A stretch of 64,000 nucleotides of DNA from Ferruginibacter albus (GTDB lineage: Bacteria > Bacteroidota > Bacteroidia > Chitinophagales > Chitinophagaceae). The translations under genes and the position numbers were made by a program. The notes under the pieces were generated by a model. It was not told where the DNA came from. It saw only the letters and a list, made by a program, of their open reading frames with translations, and did no database searches. Every line of letters starts with the position of its first letter. Within the stretch, counting starts at the first letter, position 1. The stretch lies in the NCBI RefSeq assembly GCF_020042285.1, contig NZ_CP083388.1, positions 2,382,001 through 2,446,000 on the forward strand, read 5' to 3'. Positions 1-8,065 of this stretch are shown here, piece by piece.

Positions 1-1
1 A

Positions 2-391
2 GATTCTTCTACTACTCCTATTTATTATGCTAAAGAAACAGGAATATATTCTGTAACGGCAACCAATATGTGCGGTTCTCAATCAGACGAGATCTCCATT
101 ACTGCAGAATCATGTAATATTGTTTTTCCAAATGCTTTCTCTCCTAATAAAGATGGTTTAAATGATGAGTTTAAAGCACTGCATGCTTACGGATTAACTT
201 ATTTTGAATTAAAGATCTTTAATCGTTGGGGTGAATGCGTTTTTGTTACCAATGATATTAAGCATGGCTGGGATGGTAAATACCAGGGACAAGATCAGAA
301 CGTTGGCGGTTATGTTTGGGTGTGTACTTATATAGATGAACGCTCCATTAAATTGCAACATTTAAAAGGCAACCTGGTTTTAATACGATAG
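2..391 (+). CDS. C-terminal fragment of a T9SS type B (CHU_C) secreted protein
   Basis: The reading frame is open from position 2, so the gene begins before the window; 129 residues are visible and there is no start. The last ~90 residues are a gliding-motility-associated C-terminal domain (type B sorting signal): FPNAFSPNKDGLND near visible residues 42-55, then FNRWGE, a GWDG motif and a final hydrophobic LVLIR. In characterised Bacteroidota this domain directs export by the type IX secretion system and surface attachment. The same motifs end the two giant PKD proteins at 10191-14996 and 15167-23725, so this is a third cargo of the same class. The passenger part lies outside the window, so its function cannot be told. 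A perfect palindromic terminator follows the stop. Confidence 0.88.
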   Translation, partial: DSSTTPIYYAKETGIYSVTATNMCGSQSDEISITAESCNIVFPNAFSPNKDGLNDEFKALHAYGLTYFELKIFNRWGECVFVTNDIKHGWDGKYQGQDQNVGGYVWVCTYIDERSIKLQHLKGNLVLIR

Positions 392-411
392 AAGAAAAGT
401 TTATACAAAAC

Positions 412-441
412 AAAAGCGGCAGTTTTAAAACTGCCGCTTTT
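412..441. terminator. bidirectional palindromic terminator
   Basis: A perfect 30-bp palindrome with 15-bp arms (AAAAGCGGCAGTTTT and its complement) lies between two convergent genes. T-rich tracts follow the stem on both strands, so it can end the T9SS type B gene on the plus strand and smc on the minus strand. Confidence 0.85.
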
Positions 442-460
442 TTATTTATAGCTGGAGAGA

Positions 461-3400
461 TTAGTTTAAACTTCTAAAATCAACCGGAACCAATTTGCTC
501 ACACCCGGCTCCTGCATAGTAACACCATAGATAACATCTACAGCACTCATCGTCATTTTATTGTGCGTAACAATAATAAACTGTGAGTTTTCACTGAATT
601 GTTTTATCATATTGGTAAACTTACCAACGTTTGCATCATCCAGCGGCGCATCCACCTCATCTAAAATACAGAATGGTGCAGGTTTTATCAGGTAAATAGC
701 GAATAGCAATGCGGTTGCTGTTAATGTTTTTTCTCCCCCACTTAATTGCCCGATGCTGCTTGGGCGTTTACCTTTTGGTTTCGCTACAATATCAATAGCA
801 GTTTCAGCCAGGTTTTCGGGATCAACCAAAACCATATCCGCTGTGTCATCTTCTGTAAACAATGCTTTGAATACTTTCTGGAAATTATCACGTACCATAT
901 TGAAAGTATCCAAGAACTGCTGATTGGCAGTTGCTTCTACTTCCTGTATAGTTTGCAGCAGGCTATCCTTTGCTGTTACCAGGTCATTTTTTTGTTCTAA
1001 AATAAACTCGTAACGTTTTTTCATTTCCGTAAACGCTTCAATCGCTGTCGGATTTACCTCCCCGATATTTTCCAGCCGCTTACGCATACGTTCACTTTTT
1101 TCCTGCAATTCCTCTAAAGGGGTATCACCTGTTCTTGGCTCATCAATGATCGCATCCAGGTCTACTTTAAATTCAACGCTCAAACGTTCTTTCATTCCTG
1201 CCAATTGCAGTTTCAGATCCGTTAACTTATCTTTTATCTCACTCAGCAAATGCTCTACTCCTTCTTTCGACTTTTGCTTGTGGCGCAGCTCACTTTCTTT
1301 TTCCTGTAATTGAGTACGCAGGTTATAGTACTCACGATCTGCTTCATTCAATTTCTTTTCTTCTACTTCTTTATTCTGTAAAAGAGATGCCACCAATGTT
1401 TCCAGTTCGGTTAATGCAGTATGCGTTTCCGCTATACTACCGCTGGTTTCACCTAATTGCGTATTGCTCTTTTCTATTTCAACTTCCAGCTCTTTTAATT
1501 GCTTGCTCTTAAACTCAAACTCCTGCTTTAAAGAAACTATTTTACTTTGTTGGCGGGTAAACTGCAGGTTACTTTCATTGAATGTTGCTGTAGCAGCGTT
1601 ATATTCCAATTCAGCATTAGCATAGCTTTGCTCAACAACTTGCAATTGTTCAGCCAGTTGCTGTAACTGCAAATTCAATTGCTCCAATTCTGTTCTTGTA
1701 CTTAAAATAGCATCCTGGTTAACGGTTAATTGCTGTGTCAGCTCATTTAACCTGCGGGTAGATGTTTCTTCTGTATGACGCAGGTTTTCTGCTTTATTTT
1801 GCAAAGCAAAAACCTGGTTGGTTAATTCATTAATTTCCTTTTGTGTTTGTTGAATAGCCTGATCCTTCAATTGTTGATTGAAGCTTATCACTTCGTTGTG
1901 ATGCGCCTGTATCTTTTCCTTTAATTCATTTACCACTTGTTCCTGTGCATGAATTTCTTCAGCCAGCTTTTCCAAATTCTTTGCACGACCGATTTTCTTT
2001 CCTTCAAACAGTCCCACACTACCTCCGGTCAATGAATATTTTCCTTTAACGTATTTACCTGTTTTCTCCAATACCACAGCGCCATTACTGTTTTGCAGAG
2101 CATCTTCATTTTCAGCAATAAATACATTACCTAATAAATGATTGGCTAACTGTGCATATTTTTCATCGATCTCTATAACATTCAATGCAGGTATTGTTCC
2201 ATCTGGCTGATGCGTAGATTCAAATCCGCTGAATTTATCCAATAAAAAGAAATTAGCTTTCCCTTTTTTCTTATTATCTAAAAGATGTACAGCCTGCAAG
2301 CCTTCCTGCAAATTGTTTACTACATAATAATTCAGGTACGGTTCCAGTATATTTTCCACCGCTGCACGATATTCTTCTTTTACATATATAATATCAGACA
2401 ATAAAGGGGCCGAATAATTCCATTCTGAATTATTATGTAAGAACTTCACACTCTCAGGATAGCCTTCCATCGAATCGATCAGGCTTTTTAGTAAAGCATG
2501 TTCATTTTTTTTGCTATCCAGCTTGCGATTCTCTTCTGCAAGCTCCAGTCGCAACGATTCCAGCAAAGATTGCGTTTGCAATATTTGTTCTTTGGTGTTT
2601 TGATGCTGCTCCTGTAATTGCTGCAGGTCTGTTTTTTTATTATTAAGCGTTTCTTCTTTTTGTTGTTTGTCGTTTTCCAGTTGCTCAATTTGTGTTTGTC
2701 GTTGTGCCTTTTCTTCCTGTATCTGTGAAACTGAACGCTGTAAATTCTGAATAGAAGTATCCGCAACTGCCACTTTCTTTTCTGCCTCAAATTGACTACG
2801 CTGTAATGATTGGTTTTCTCTGCGGGCAGAATCAATAGCACCTCGGTTCTCATCGAACACTTTGCGTTTTTCTTCTACTACATTTTTCAATTCTGACAAA
2901 TGAACTTCCAACTGCTGCACTTTTCCTTCTTCATCAACAATTTGAGCCGAGGTAAACTGTATGCTTTCGCTTAATCCTTGTAATTGCCCTGATGAACGTT
3001 GCAGAAAATCATTCAGATCTTTTTCTTTTTCCTGCAAATGCTTCAAGCGCTGAGCCGTAAGATTTTTTTCGCTCTCTTTGCTACGTACAGCATCCAACAT
3101 TTCATTGAACTCATGCTGCATTTGCTGTAAGACTTTTTCTTTTTCTGCAAAGCCTAGTTTTTCCTGTTCCAATGCAGCTTCTTCTTTGGCAATAGCTGTT
3201 TCCAATTCTATACGCTTATCTACTTCTGCCTGCTGCTGTTCATTTAAATCACGATAAGTGATATTAAAACCTTCCAAAGCTGCTTTTGCCAGTTCAATAC
3301 TTACTTCTTTATATTCTTTCTTTATTTCGTAATACTTCTCTGCTTTTTTAGCCTGGTTTTCTAATGCTTTTAGCTGATTGTTTATTTCAAATAACAGATC

Positions 3401-3976
3401 CTCAATACGTGCCAGATCCTGTTCAGTAGCATCCAACTTAAGCTTCGCTTCTTTTTTTCTTGTTTTGTAGATGGATATTCCCGCTGCCTGTTCCAGCATT
3501 TTACGGCGACTGTTCTCCTTATCCTTGATGATATCATCCACCATTCCTAATTCAATGATGGCATAGCTGTCGGTACTTACACCGGTATCTAAAAAAAGAT
3601 TATGGATATCTTTTAAACGACATTGAACATCGTTTAAGCGATATTCACTTTCTCCACTTTTATAAAATTTTCGTGTAATCGTTACCGTACTGAACTCGGT
3701 TGGTAATAGATTCTTTGTATTTTCAAATGTGAGACTAACTTCTGCCAAGCCGCTTGCACTACGGGTCTTACTTCCATTAAAAACCAGGCTTTCCAGGTTT
3801 TCACTACGAAGATTGCTTATTTTATGTTCACCGATTACCCAACGGATACTATCTACAATATTGCTTTTTCCGCAACCATTTGGTCCAATAACACCGGTAA
3901 TGCCTTCATCAAAATTCAACACAGTTTTATCGGCAAAACTTTTAAACCCTTTAATTTCTAAACTCTTTAAACGCAC
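461..3976 (-). CDS. smc: chromosome segregation protein SMC
   Basis: This is a structural-maintenance-of-chromosomes ATPase of 1171 residues, the usual bacterial SMC length. It forms DNA-embracing homodimers that, with ScpA and ScpB, compact and resolve sister chromosomes. The N-terminal head has Walker A GPNGCGKS at residues 31-38. Two long coiled coils flank a hinge at roughly 500-660. The C-terminal head carries the ABC signature LSGGEKTL near 1078 and Walker B CILDEVDAP near 1102-1110, followed by the VTH switch. The start is ATG, and a TATATTTG box lies 22 bp upstream. No scpA or scpB is in the window. The gene stands alone on the minus strand and converges on the preceding T9SS gene. 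Confidence 0.97.
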   Translation of the reverse strand: MRLKSLEIKGFKSFADKTVLNFDEGITGVIGPNGCGKSNIVDSIRWVIGEHKISNLRSENLESLVFNGSKTRSASGLAEVSLTFENTKNLLPTEFSTVTITRKFYKSGESEYRLNDVQCRLKDIHNLFLDTGVSTDSYAIIELGMVDDIIKDKENSRRKMLEQAAGISIYKTRKKEAKLKLDATEQDLARIEDLLFEINNQLKALENQAKKAEKYYEIKKEYKEVSIELAKAALEGFNITYRDLNEQQQAEVDKRIELETAIAKEEAALEQEKLGFAEKEKVLQQMQHEFNEMLDAVRSKESEKNLTAQRLKHLQEKEKDLNDFLQRSSGQLQGLSESIQFTSAQIVDEEGKVQQLEVHLSELKNVVEEKRKVFDENRGAIDSARRENQSLQRSQFEAEKKVAVADTSIQNLQRSVSQIQEEKAQRQTQIEQLENDKQQKEETLNNKKTDLQQLQEQHQNTKEQILQTQSLLESLRLELAEENRKLDSKKNEHALLKSLIDSMEGYPESVKFLHNNSEWNYSAPLLSDIIYVKEEYRAAVENILEPYLNYYVVNNLQEGLQAVHLLDNKKKGKANFFLLDKFSGFESTHQPDGTIPALNVIEIDEKYAQLANHLLGNVFIAENEDALQNSNGAVVLEKTGKYVKGKYSLTGGSVGLFEGKKIGRAKNLEKLAEEIHAQEQVVNELKEKIQAHHNEVISFNQQLKDQAIQQTQKEINELTNQVFALQNKAENLRHTEETSTRRLNELTQQLTVNQDAILSTRTELEQLNLQLQQLAEQLQVVEQSYANAELEYNAATATFNESNLQFTRQQSKIVSLKQEFEFKSKQLKELEVEIEKSNTQLGETSGSIAETHTALTELETLVASLLQNKEVEEKKLNEADREYYNLRTQLQEKESELRHKQKSKEGVEHLLSEIKDKLTDLKLQLAGMKERLSVEFKVDLDAIIDEPRTGDTPLEELQEKSERMRKRLENIGEVNPTAIEAFTEMKKRYEFILEQKNDLVTAKDSLLQTIQEVEATANQQFLDTFNMVRDNFQKVFKALFTEDDTADMVLVDPENLAETAIDIVAKPKGKRPSSIGQLSGGEKTLTATALLFAIYLIKPAPFCILDEVDAPLDDANVGKFTNMIKQFSENSQFIIVTHNKMTMSAVDVIYGVTMQEPGVSKLVPVDFRSLN

Positions 3977-3998
3977 AATTTTTCAATTTAAGTAACGG

Positions 3999-4006
3999 CA
4001 AATATA
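3999..4006 (-). promoter_or_regulatory. putative -7 box of the smc promoter
   Basis: TATATTTG on the minus strand matches the Bacteroidota -7 consensus TAnnTTTG and lies 22 bp before the smc ATG. No convincing -33 TTG is seen at 19-21 bp. Confidence 0.4.
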
Positions 4007-4170
4007 ACTGAATGAACATGAAAATATTTTTAAACAGCACATATATAAGGCATACTTATGCACCAGTTTTTCACAAAAAATGCTATCGCCTTACAACAAA
4101 AAACACCTCCCACAAACCATATCATAAATAATAAAATACCAGTTACAATTATCCTTTATTGAACTGTTGC

Positions 4171-4184
4171 TATCTTTACAGTTA
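4171..4184 (+). promoter_or_regulatory. putative -7 promoter element of smpB
   Basis: TATCTTTACAGTTA contains a TAnnTTTA variant of the -7 consensus and lies about 30 bp before the TTG start of smpB. The identical 14-mer occurs before dnaG at 52429-52442. Confidence 0.4.
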
Positions 4185-4213
4185 ACTGCAAACGCTATTA
4201 TAAAAATCGAACA

Positions 4214-4651
4214 TTGGAGATATCTAACCGGAAAGCATATCATGATTATTTTTTTGAAGCAAAATACATTGCAGGACTGGTGCTGACCGGCACCGAAGTT
4301 AAAAGCCTACGCAATGGAAAAGCGAGCTTTAATGACAGCTACTGCTATTTTGCCGATGGAGAATTGTTTGTAAAGAGTTTGCATATTGCTGAGTATACAT
4401 TAGGCACTTATTATAATCACGATACAGTAAGAGAGCGCAAATTACTGCTCAATAAAAATGAATTAAAAAAGCTGGCTGCCAAAACCACCGAAAAAGGTTA
4501 TTCGATCATTCCTTTAAAAATATTTCTTAGTGAAAAAGGTATTTTCAAAATGGAAATAGGCTTAGGCAAAGGAAAGAAGATCTATGACAAAAGAGAAACT
4601 ATTAAAGAACGTGATACAGATAGAGATATCAAAAGAAAATATGGCGTATAA
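4214..4651 (+). CDS. smpB: SsrA-binding protein SmpB
   Basis: SmpB binds tmRNA and brings it to stalled ribosomes for trans-translation, which tags the incomplete peptide and releases the ribosome. The 145-residue product fits the family (about 150 residues). It has the N-terminal NRKAYHDYF segment, the LTGTEVKSLR core motif and the basic C-terminal tail KKIYDKRETIKERD that inserts into the decoding channel. The start appears to be TTG: an in-frame stop lies about 50 bp upstream with no ATG or GTG after it, and the product begins exactly at the conserved N-terminus. Its stop is 1 bp from the end of the convergent membrane-protein gene, with no terminator between them. The tmRNA gene (ssrA) is not in the window. 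Confidence 0.96.
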   Translation: MEISNRKAYHDYFFEAKYIAGLVLTGTEVKSLRNGKASFNDSYCYFADGELFVKSLHIAEYTLGTYYNHDTVRERKLLLNKNELKKLAAKTTEKGYSIIPLKIFLSEKGIFKMEIGLGKGKKIYDKRETIKERDTDRDIKRKYGV

Positions 4652-4652
4652 T

Positions 4653-4976
4653 TTAAGCTTTGCGTTCTTTTGCTTTTAACTCCAGGTATAATTGTTCATT
4701 CATTTCCCATTTATAGTGCATTCGGAAATAAGCGTAAAATAATACCAGTCCGATCACTGCTATAATAGCCGTTATCATCATTCCCGGAGTTGTTTGCGAA
4801 ATTTTCGTGTACCATTCCGGAAAAAATATTCTGACCACTATAACAGACAAAATGATCGGTAATCCAAACATAATAGCCATTGGAAGCCCTTTTGCCAGTT
4901 TGGTAATAAACCTGCTTTCAAATTCCCTGTTTTGTTCCCAATATTGCAGAAACTGTTTTTCTCTTTCATTTAGCAT
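4653..4976 (-). CDS. small two-pass membrane protein, function unknown
   Basis: The 107-residue product (MLNEREKQF start) has a charged N-terminal helix, two predicted membrane segments (about residues 31-51 and 66-85) and a basic C-terminus. I do not recognise a characterised family. An ATG six codons upstream (4994) is possible, but a TACCTTTG promoter-like box at 4981-4988 lies between the two candidates, which favours 4976. The gene converges tightly on smpB and is divergent from the HU/SPOR-like gene at 5062. Confidence 0.7.
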   Translation of the reverse strand: MLNEREKQFLQYWEQNREFESRFITKLAKGLPMAIMFGLPIILSVIVVRIFFPEWYTKISQTTPGMMITAIIAVIGLVLFYAYFRMHYKWEMNEQLYLELKAKERKA

Positions 4977-4980
4977 GTAG

Positions 4981-4988
4981 CAAAGGTA
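4981..4988 (-). promoter_or_regulatory. putative -7 box 4 nt before a start codon
   Basis: TACCTTTG on the minus strand is followed by CTAC and the ATG at 4976. This matches TAnnTTTG with a spacing that would give a leaderless or nearly leaderless transcript. Confidence 0.45.
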
Positions 4989-5006
4989 CTTCAATACTCA
5001 TTCCTG

Positions 5007-5039
5007 TTTTTGTGAATTGCATAATATTAATTAGGTTTG
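5007..5039 (+). promoter_or_regulatory. Bacteroidota-type promoter of the HU/SPOR-like gene
   Basis: TTTTTG at 5007-5012, a 19-bp spacer and TAGGTTTG at 5032-5039 match the TTTG-N19-TAnnTTTG pattern known for the Bacteroidota primary sigma factor. The GTG start follows 22 bp after the -7 box. Confidence 0.6.
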
Positions 5040-5061
5040 TTATCACTTAATTCCAATAATT

Positions 5062-5979
5062 GTGAAATTAGAACAGCTTATTGTTCAGCATTTATACCTC
5101 AGTAAAGCGGTAACGCTACAAGGCATCGGAACGTTCCGTTTAGATCCTCATATTGTCATACCTGCAGTTCCTGATAAAGATTTTGTAATGCCTGCCAATG
5201 CCATTACATTCGAGTATGATACCCGTGCAACGGAAGATGACGCTTTAATAAATTTCATTGTTCAGCATACAAGAAAAATGAAACCGTTGGCAACATCCGA
5301 TCTTGAATCGTACATTGCTTTATCTACGCAGTTTTTAAATATCGGCAAACCATTGGTTATAGAAGGAATTGGAAGCTTACAAAAAAACCAATTAGGAGAA
5401 TTTGAATTTACACCCGGCAATTTTGTAGCAGCTAAGGTAGAAGACACGCCCAAGCCATTAAAAGAAAAAAAGGAAGAAGCAATCTCGTTTGAAAATGAAA
5501 AACAAAGTACCAATTCTTTCAAGGGATTAAAGATTGCCGTTATTCTTTTATTACTTGTCATTGCAGGATTTTCTTTAGCCTATTTCTTTGCACATAAAAA
5601 ACATGCAGCTACAGAAGAACCTGCCGCTATCAATACTACCGACACTACCACACAGGCTACTTCTACTCCGGTAGATACTATAAAAAGAGATACAACAGCC
5701 AGGTCTGTTGCGGTTGACAGCTCAATCATAAAAAGCACTCAGGCTAAAGATAGTTCTGTATTTAAAGTGATCATTAAAGAATATAAAGATACCGCAGCTG
5801 CTAATGCAGCTTTTAGAAGAATAAGCTTTACTAAATACGGCAGCAAGCTTGTATTATTTCAGGCTGATTCTGTATATAAATTAGCAATAGCCTACTACAA
5901 CACTTCTCTTGCAGATACTACCAGTGCAAAAAACGAGATCGGCATCTTCTTCAACTCAAAACCTAAAATTCAATTTTAA
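5062..5979 (+). CDS. HU-domain (CCDC81-like) envelope protein with SPOR-like C-terminus
   Basis: The product is 305 residues and starts at GTG. Its N-terminal ~120 residues hold two HU-like modules, each with a GIGTF/GIGSL turn (residues 21-25 and 102-106), as in the CCDC81-like prokaryotic HU family. A basic linker leads to one membrane helix (about 156-176, LKIAVILLLLVIAG). A Thr/Ser-rich linker and a C-terminal ~70-residue domain (from FKVIIKEYKD) follow; the latter resembles a SPOR domain, which binds denuded peptidoglycan at division sites. The layout suggests a cytoplasmic HU-like part and a periplasmic cell-wall-binding part, so a link between nucleoid and envelope is a reasonable but untested inference. 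A clear promoter lies at 5007-5039. Confidence 0.8.
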   Translation: MKLEQLIVQHLYLSKAVTLQGIGTFRLDPHIVIPAVPDKDFVMPANAITFEYDTRATEDDALINFIVQHTRKMKPLATSDLESYIALSTQFLNIGKPLVIEGIGSLQKNQLGEFEFTPGNFVAAKVEDTPKPLKEKKEEAISFENEKQSTNSFKGLKIAVILLLLVIAGFSLAYFFAHKKHAATEEPAAINTTDTTTQATSTPVDTIKRDTTARSVAVDSSIIKSTQAKDSSVFKVIIKEYKDTAAANAAFRRISFTKYGSKLVLFQADSVYKLAIAYYNTSLADTTSAKNEIGIFFNSKPKIQF

Positions 5980-6002
5980 TAGTTATAAGATAGTGTAATA
6001 AA

Positions 6003-6030
6003 AAAGAGCTTACAAAAATGTAAGCTCTTT
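6003..6030. terminator. bidirectional hairpin terminator
   Basis: Twelve-base arms AAAGAGCTTACA and TGTAAGCTCTTT with an AAAA loop sit between convergent genes. T-rich sequence follows on both strands (best on the minus strand). Confidence 0.8.
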
Positions 6031-6055
6031 TAGTTATTTCTAAAAAGTTATACTC

Positions 6056-6811
6056 TTATTTAACTTCAATGCTATCGTTCAGATCTGTGTCTACTAAAAT
6101 ACGACCACAGTTTTCGCAAACGATCACTTTCTTACGCAATTTGATCTCACTTTGCTTTTGTGGAGGAATAGCGTGAAAACAACCGCCACAGCTATCTCTT
6201 TCAACCGGAACAACCGCTAAACCATTGCGATAGTTTTTACGGATACGATCATAGCTTGTCAATAATCTTTCATCAACATGTGCACGTGCAGCAGCCGCTT
6301 CTTTGTTATAATGTTTTTCTTCTTTTTCTGTTTCGCCAATGATCTTTTCCAATTCAGCTTTTTTGGCGTTCAGGTTATTCTCTTTACTGCCAACAGCTTT
6401 TTTCGCAATTTCCAATTGTTTTGCTTTATCAGCAATTTCTTCGGTAGCGTCTTTAATATGTTTTTCGCAAAGCTTTACTTCCAGCGTTTGCATTTCAATT
6501 TCTTTATTAATCGCTTCAAACTCACGATTATTTTTTACGTTATCGCTTTGTTTTTCATATTTTTTGATCAACGCTTCTGCTTCTTTGATCGCTTCTTTTT
6601 TCTGATTAATAAATTCCTGCATCCCGTTTATTTCTTCTTCAATACGGGTTTGACGTGCATGCAAGCCTTCAATCTCATCTTCCAGGTCTTTTACTTCAAT
6701 AGGCAACTCTCCTTTTAAAATTTGAATTTCATCCAATTTGCTGTCAATTTTTTGCAACTGAACCAGCGATGATAATTTTTCTTCAACAGAGAAATCTTTT
6801 ACTGCAGACAT
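6056..6811 (-). CDS. C4-type zinc-ribbon coiled-coil protein (COG1579 family)
   Basis: The 251-residue protein is almost wholly coiled coil (about residues 10-180) and ends in a zinc ribbon with CGGC at 208-211 and CENC at 232-235. This is the architecture of the bacterial COG1579/DUF164 family, whose members are proposed to bind nucleic acid or protein partners; the exact role is unknown. The start ATG is preceded by a strongly A-rich stretch on the minus strand. It lies 146 bp downstream of the Nif3-family gene on the same strand, and the two are often neighbours in Bacteroidota, so co-transcription is plausible. Confidence 0.9.
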   Translation of the reverse strand: MSAVKDFSVEEKLSSLVQLQKIDSKLDEIQILKGELPIEVKDLEDEIEGLHARQTRIEEEINGMQEFINQKKEAIKEAEALIKKYEKQSDNVKNNREFEAINKEIEMQTLEVKLCEKHIKDATEEIADKAKQLEIAKKAVGSKENNLNAKKAELEKIIGETEKEEKHYNKEAAAARAHVDERLLTSYDRIRKNYRNGLAVVPVERDSCGGCFHAIPPQKQSEIKLRKKVIVCENCGRILVDTDLNDSIEVK

Positions 6812-6957
6812 ATTGTTTATTTAATTTTTTATTTTTTATTTTTTGATACCAGCTTCCTACTACTATATAACATCGTTGTGTCACATTTCGTTCATCTGCA
6901 TTGCTACTATTTAACTTTTACAGAAGCGTAGTATCAACTTTTACTTAAATAATTACC

Positions 6958-8052
6958 TTAAAAATACTGTACCGGATTGGTTTTAACCCCCGTTTTAAGG
7001 ACGGCAAAGTTAGGGAATTTTTCCGTCAAAATGTCAAACAATAAGTCAATAGTGAATTGCTCACTTTCAAAGTGCCCGATATCTGCAATCACCAATCTTC
7101 CGTTGGCATCAAAAAATTCATGGTATTTCACATCTCCCGTTACGTAAAAGTCAGCACCGGCGGCAATTGCAGCACCTGTTAAAAAACTGCCGGCACCACC
7201 ACAAAGAGCTATTTTCTTTACTTTTTTATTCCTTAAAGGCGTGTGCCTGATGACGGATAAATTAAATATTTTTTTAAGCTGAGTAAGAAGATCTGTTTCT
7301 GAAACCGCTTCCGGCAGATCCCCCACCATGCCACTGCCGGTTTGCAGGAATGAATTATCCAAAGGAATGATATCATATGCTACCTCCTCGTACGGATGCG
7401 CCGAGATCATTGCTTTAACTAAGCTGCTTTCAATCCATGCAGGAAATATAACTTCGATCTTTGTTTCTATTTCTGTATGCCGCTCTCCTGCCCTTCCTAC
7501 ATGTGGATTTGTTCCTGCTTCACCTTTAAACGTTCCTTCGCCTTGCGTAGTAAAGCTGCATTCGCTGTAATTGGCAATATGGCCGCCACCTGCGGTAAAA
7601 ATTGCGCTTCTAACCTTTTCTGCATCTGCCGTAGGTGCAAATGCTACCAGTTTCTTTAAAAGATTTTTTTTGGGTAATAATATTTGCCGGTCTATCAAAC
7701 CCAACATATCCGCAATTCTTCCATTCACACCATTCATTACATTATCTAAATTGGTATGAATTGCATAAATGGCAATATCATTTTTAATAGCAGTGATCAC
7801 TGTTTTCTCTACATAATTTTTTCCCGTTATCTTTTTCAATCCTCCAAAAATTATTGGGTGATGCGCTACAATCAAATTGCATTTCTTTTGTATTGCTTCA
7901 TTTATTACATCTTCCGTTGCATCTAAAGAAATAATAACTCCTGTACAATCCCAGCCGGCATTGCCTGTAAGCAATCCTGCATTGTCATAATTTTCCTGTA
8001 AATAAGGCGGAGCAATTTTTTCTAAGAAAGATGTAATATCTTGGATTTTCAT
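6958..8052 (-). CDS. Nif3-like dinuclear metal-centre protein
   Basis: This is a member of the NIF3/YbgI/YqfO family (often named GTP cyclohydrolase 1 type 2 homologue), a conserved hexameric protein with a dinuclear metal site and no settled physiological role. The metal ligands are visible: HHPIIFGG at residues 64-71 and the C-terminal HFESE segment near 327-331. The 364-residue length includes a central inserted PII/CutA-like domain (about 128-230), as in Bacillus YqfO, rather than the short ~250-residue YbgI form. The start is ATG with a TAAATTTG box 4 nt upstream. It is divergent from the M32 peptidase with only 13 bp between the starts. Confidence 0.93.
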   Translation of the reverse strand: MKIQDITSFLEKIAPPYLQENYDNAGLLTGNAGWDCTGVIISLDATEDVINEAIQKKCNLIVAHHPIIFGGLKKITGKNYVEKTVITAIKNDIAIYAIHTNLDNVMNGVNGRIADMLGLIDRQILLPKKNLLKKLVAFAPTADAEKVRSAIFTAGGGHIANYSECSFTTQGEGTFKGEAGTNPHVGRAGERHTEIETKIEVIFPAWIESSLVKAMISAHPYEEVAYDIIPLDNSFLQTGSGMVGDLPEAVSETDLLTQLKKIFNLSVIRHTPLRNKKVKKIALCGGAGSFLTGAAIAAGADFYVTGDVKYHEFFDANGRLVIADIGHFESEQFTIDLLFDILTEKFPNFAVLKTGVKTNPVQYF

Positions 8053-8056
8053 TTCA

Positions 8057-8064
8057 CAAATTTA
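8057..8064 (-). promoter_or_regulatory. putative -7 box of the Nif3-family gene
   Basis: Minus-strand TAAATTTG is followed by TGAA and the ATG at 8052. The box ends 1 bp from the divergent M32 ATG, so upstream promoter contacts would lie within the M32 coding region. Confidence 0.45.
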
Positions 8065-8065
8065 G

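Noticed and set aside
6278..6718. Phe-rich open frame on the plus strand opposite the zinc-ribbon protein
   Set aside because: It is the antisense shadow of a Glu/Lys-rich coiled coil and has no features of its own.
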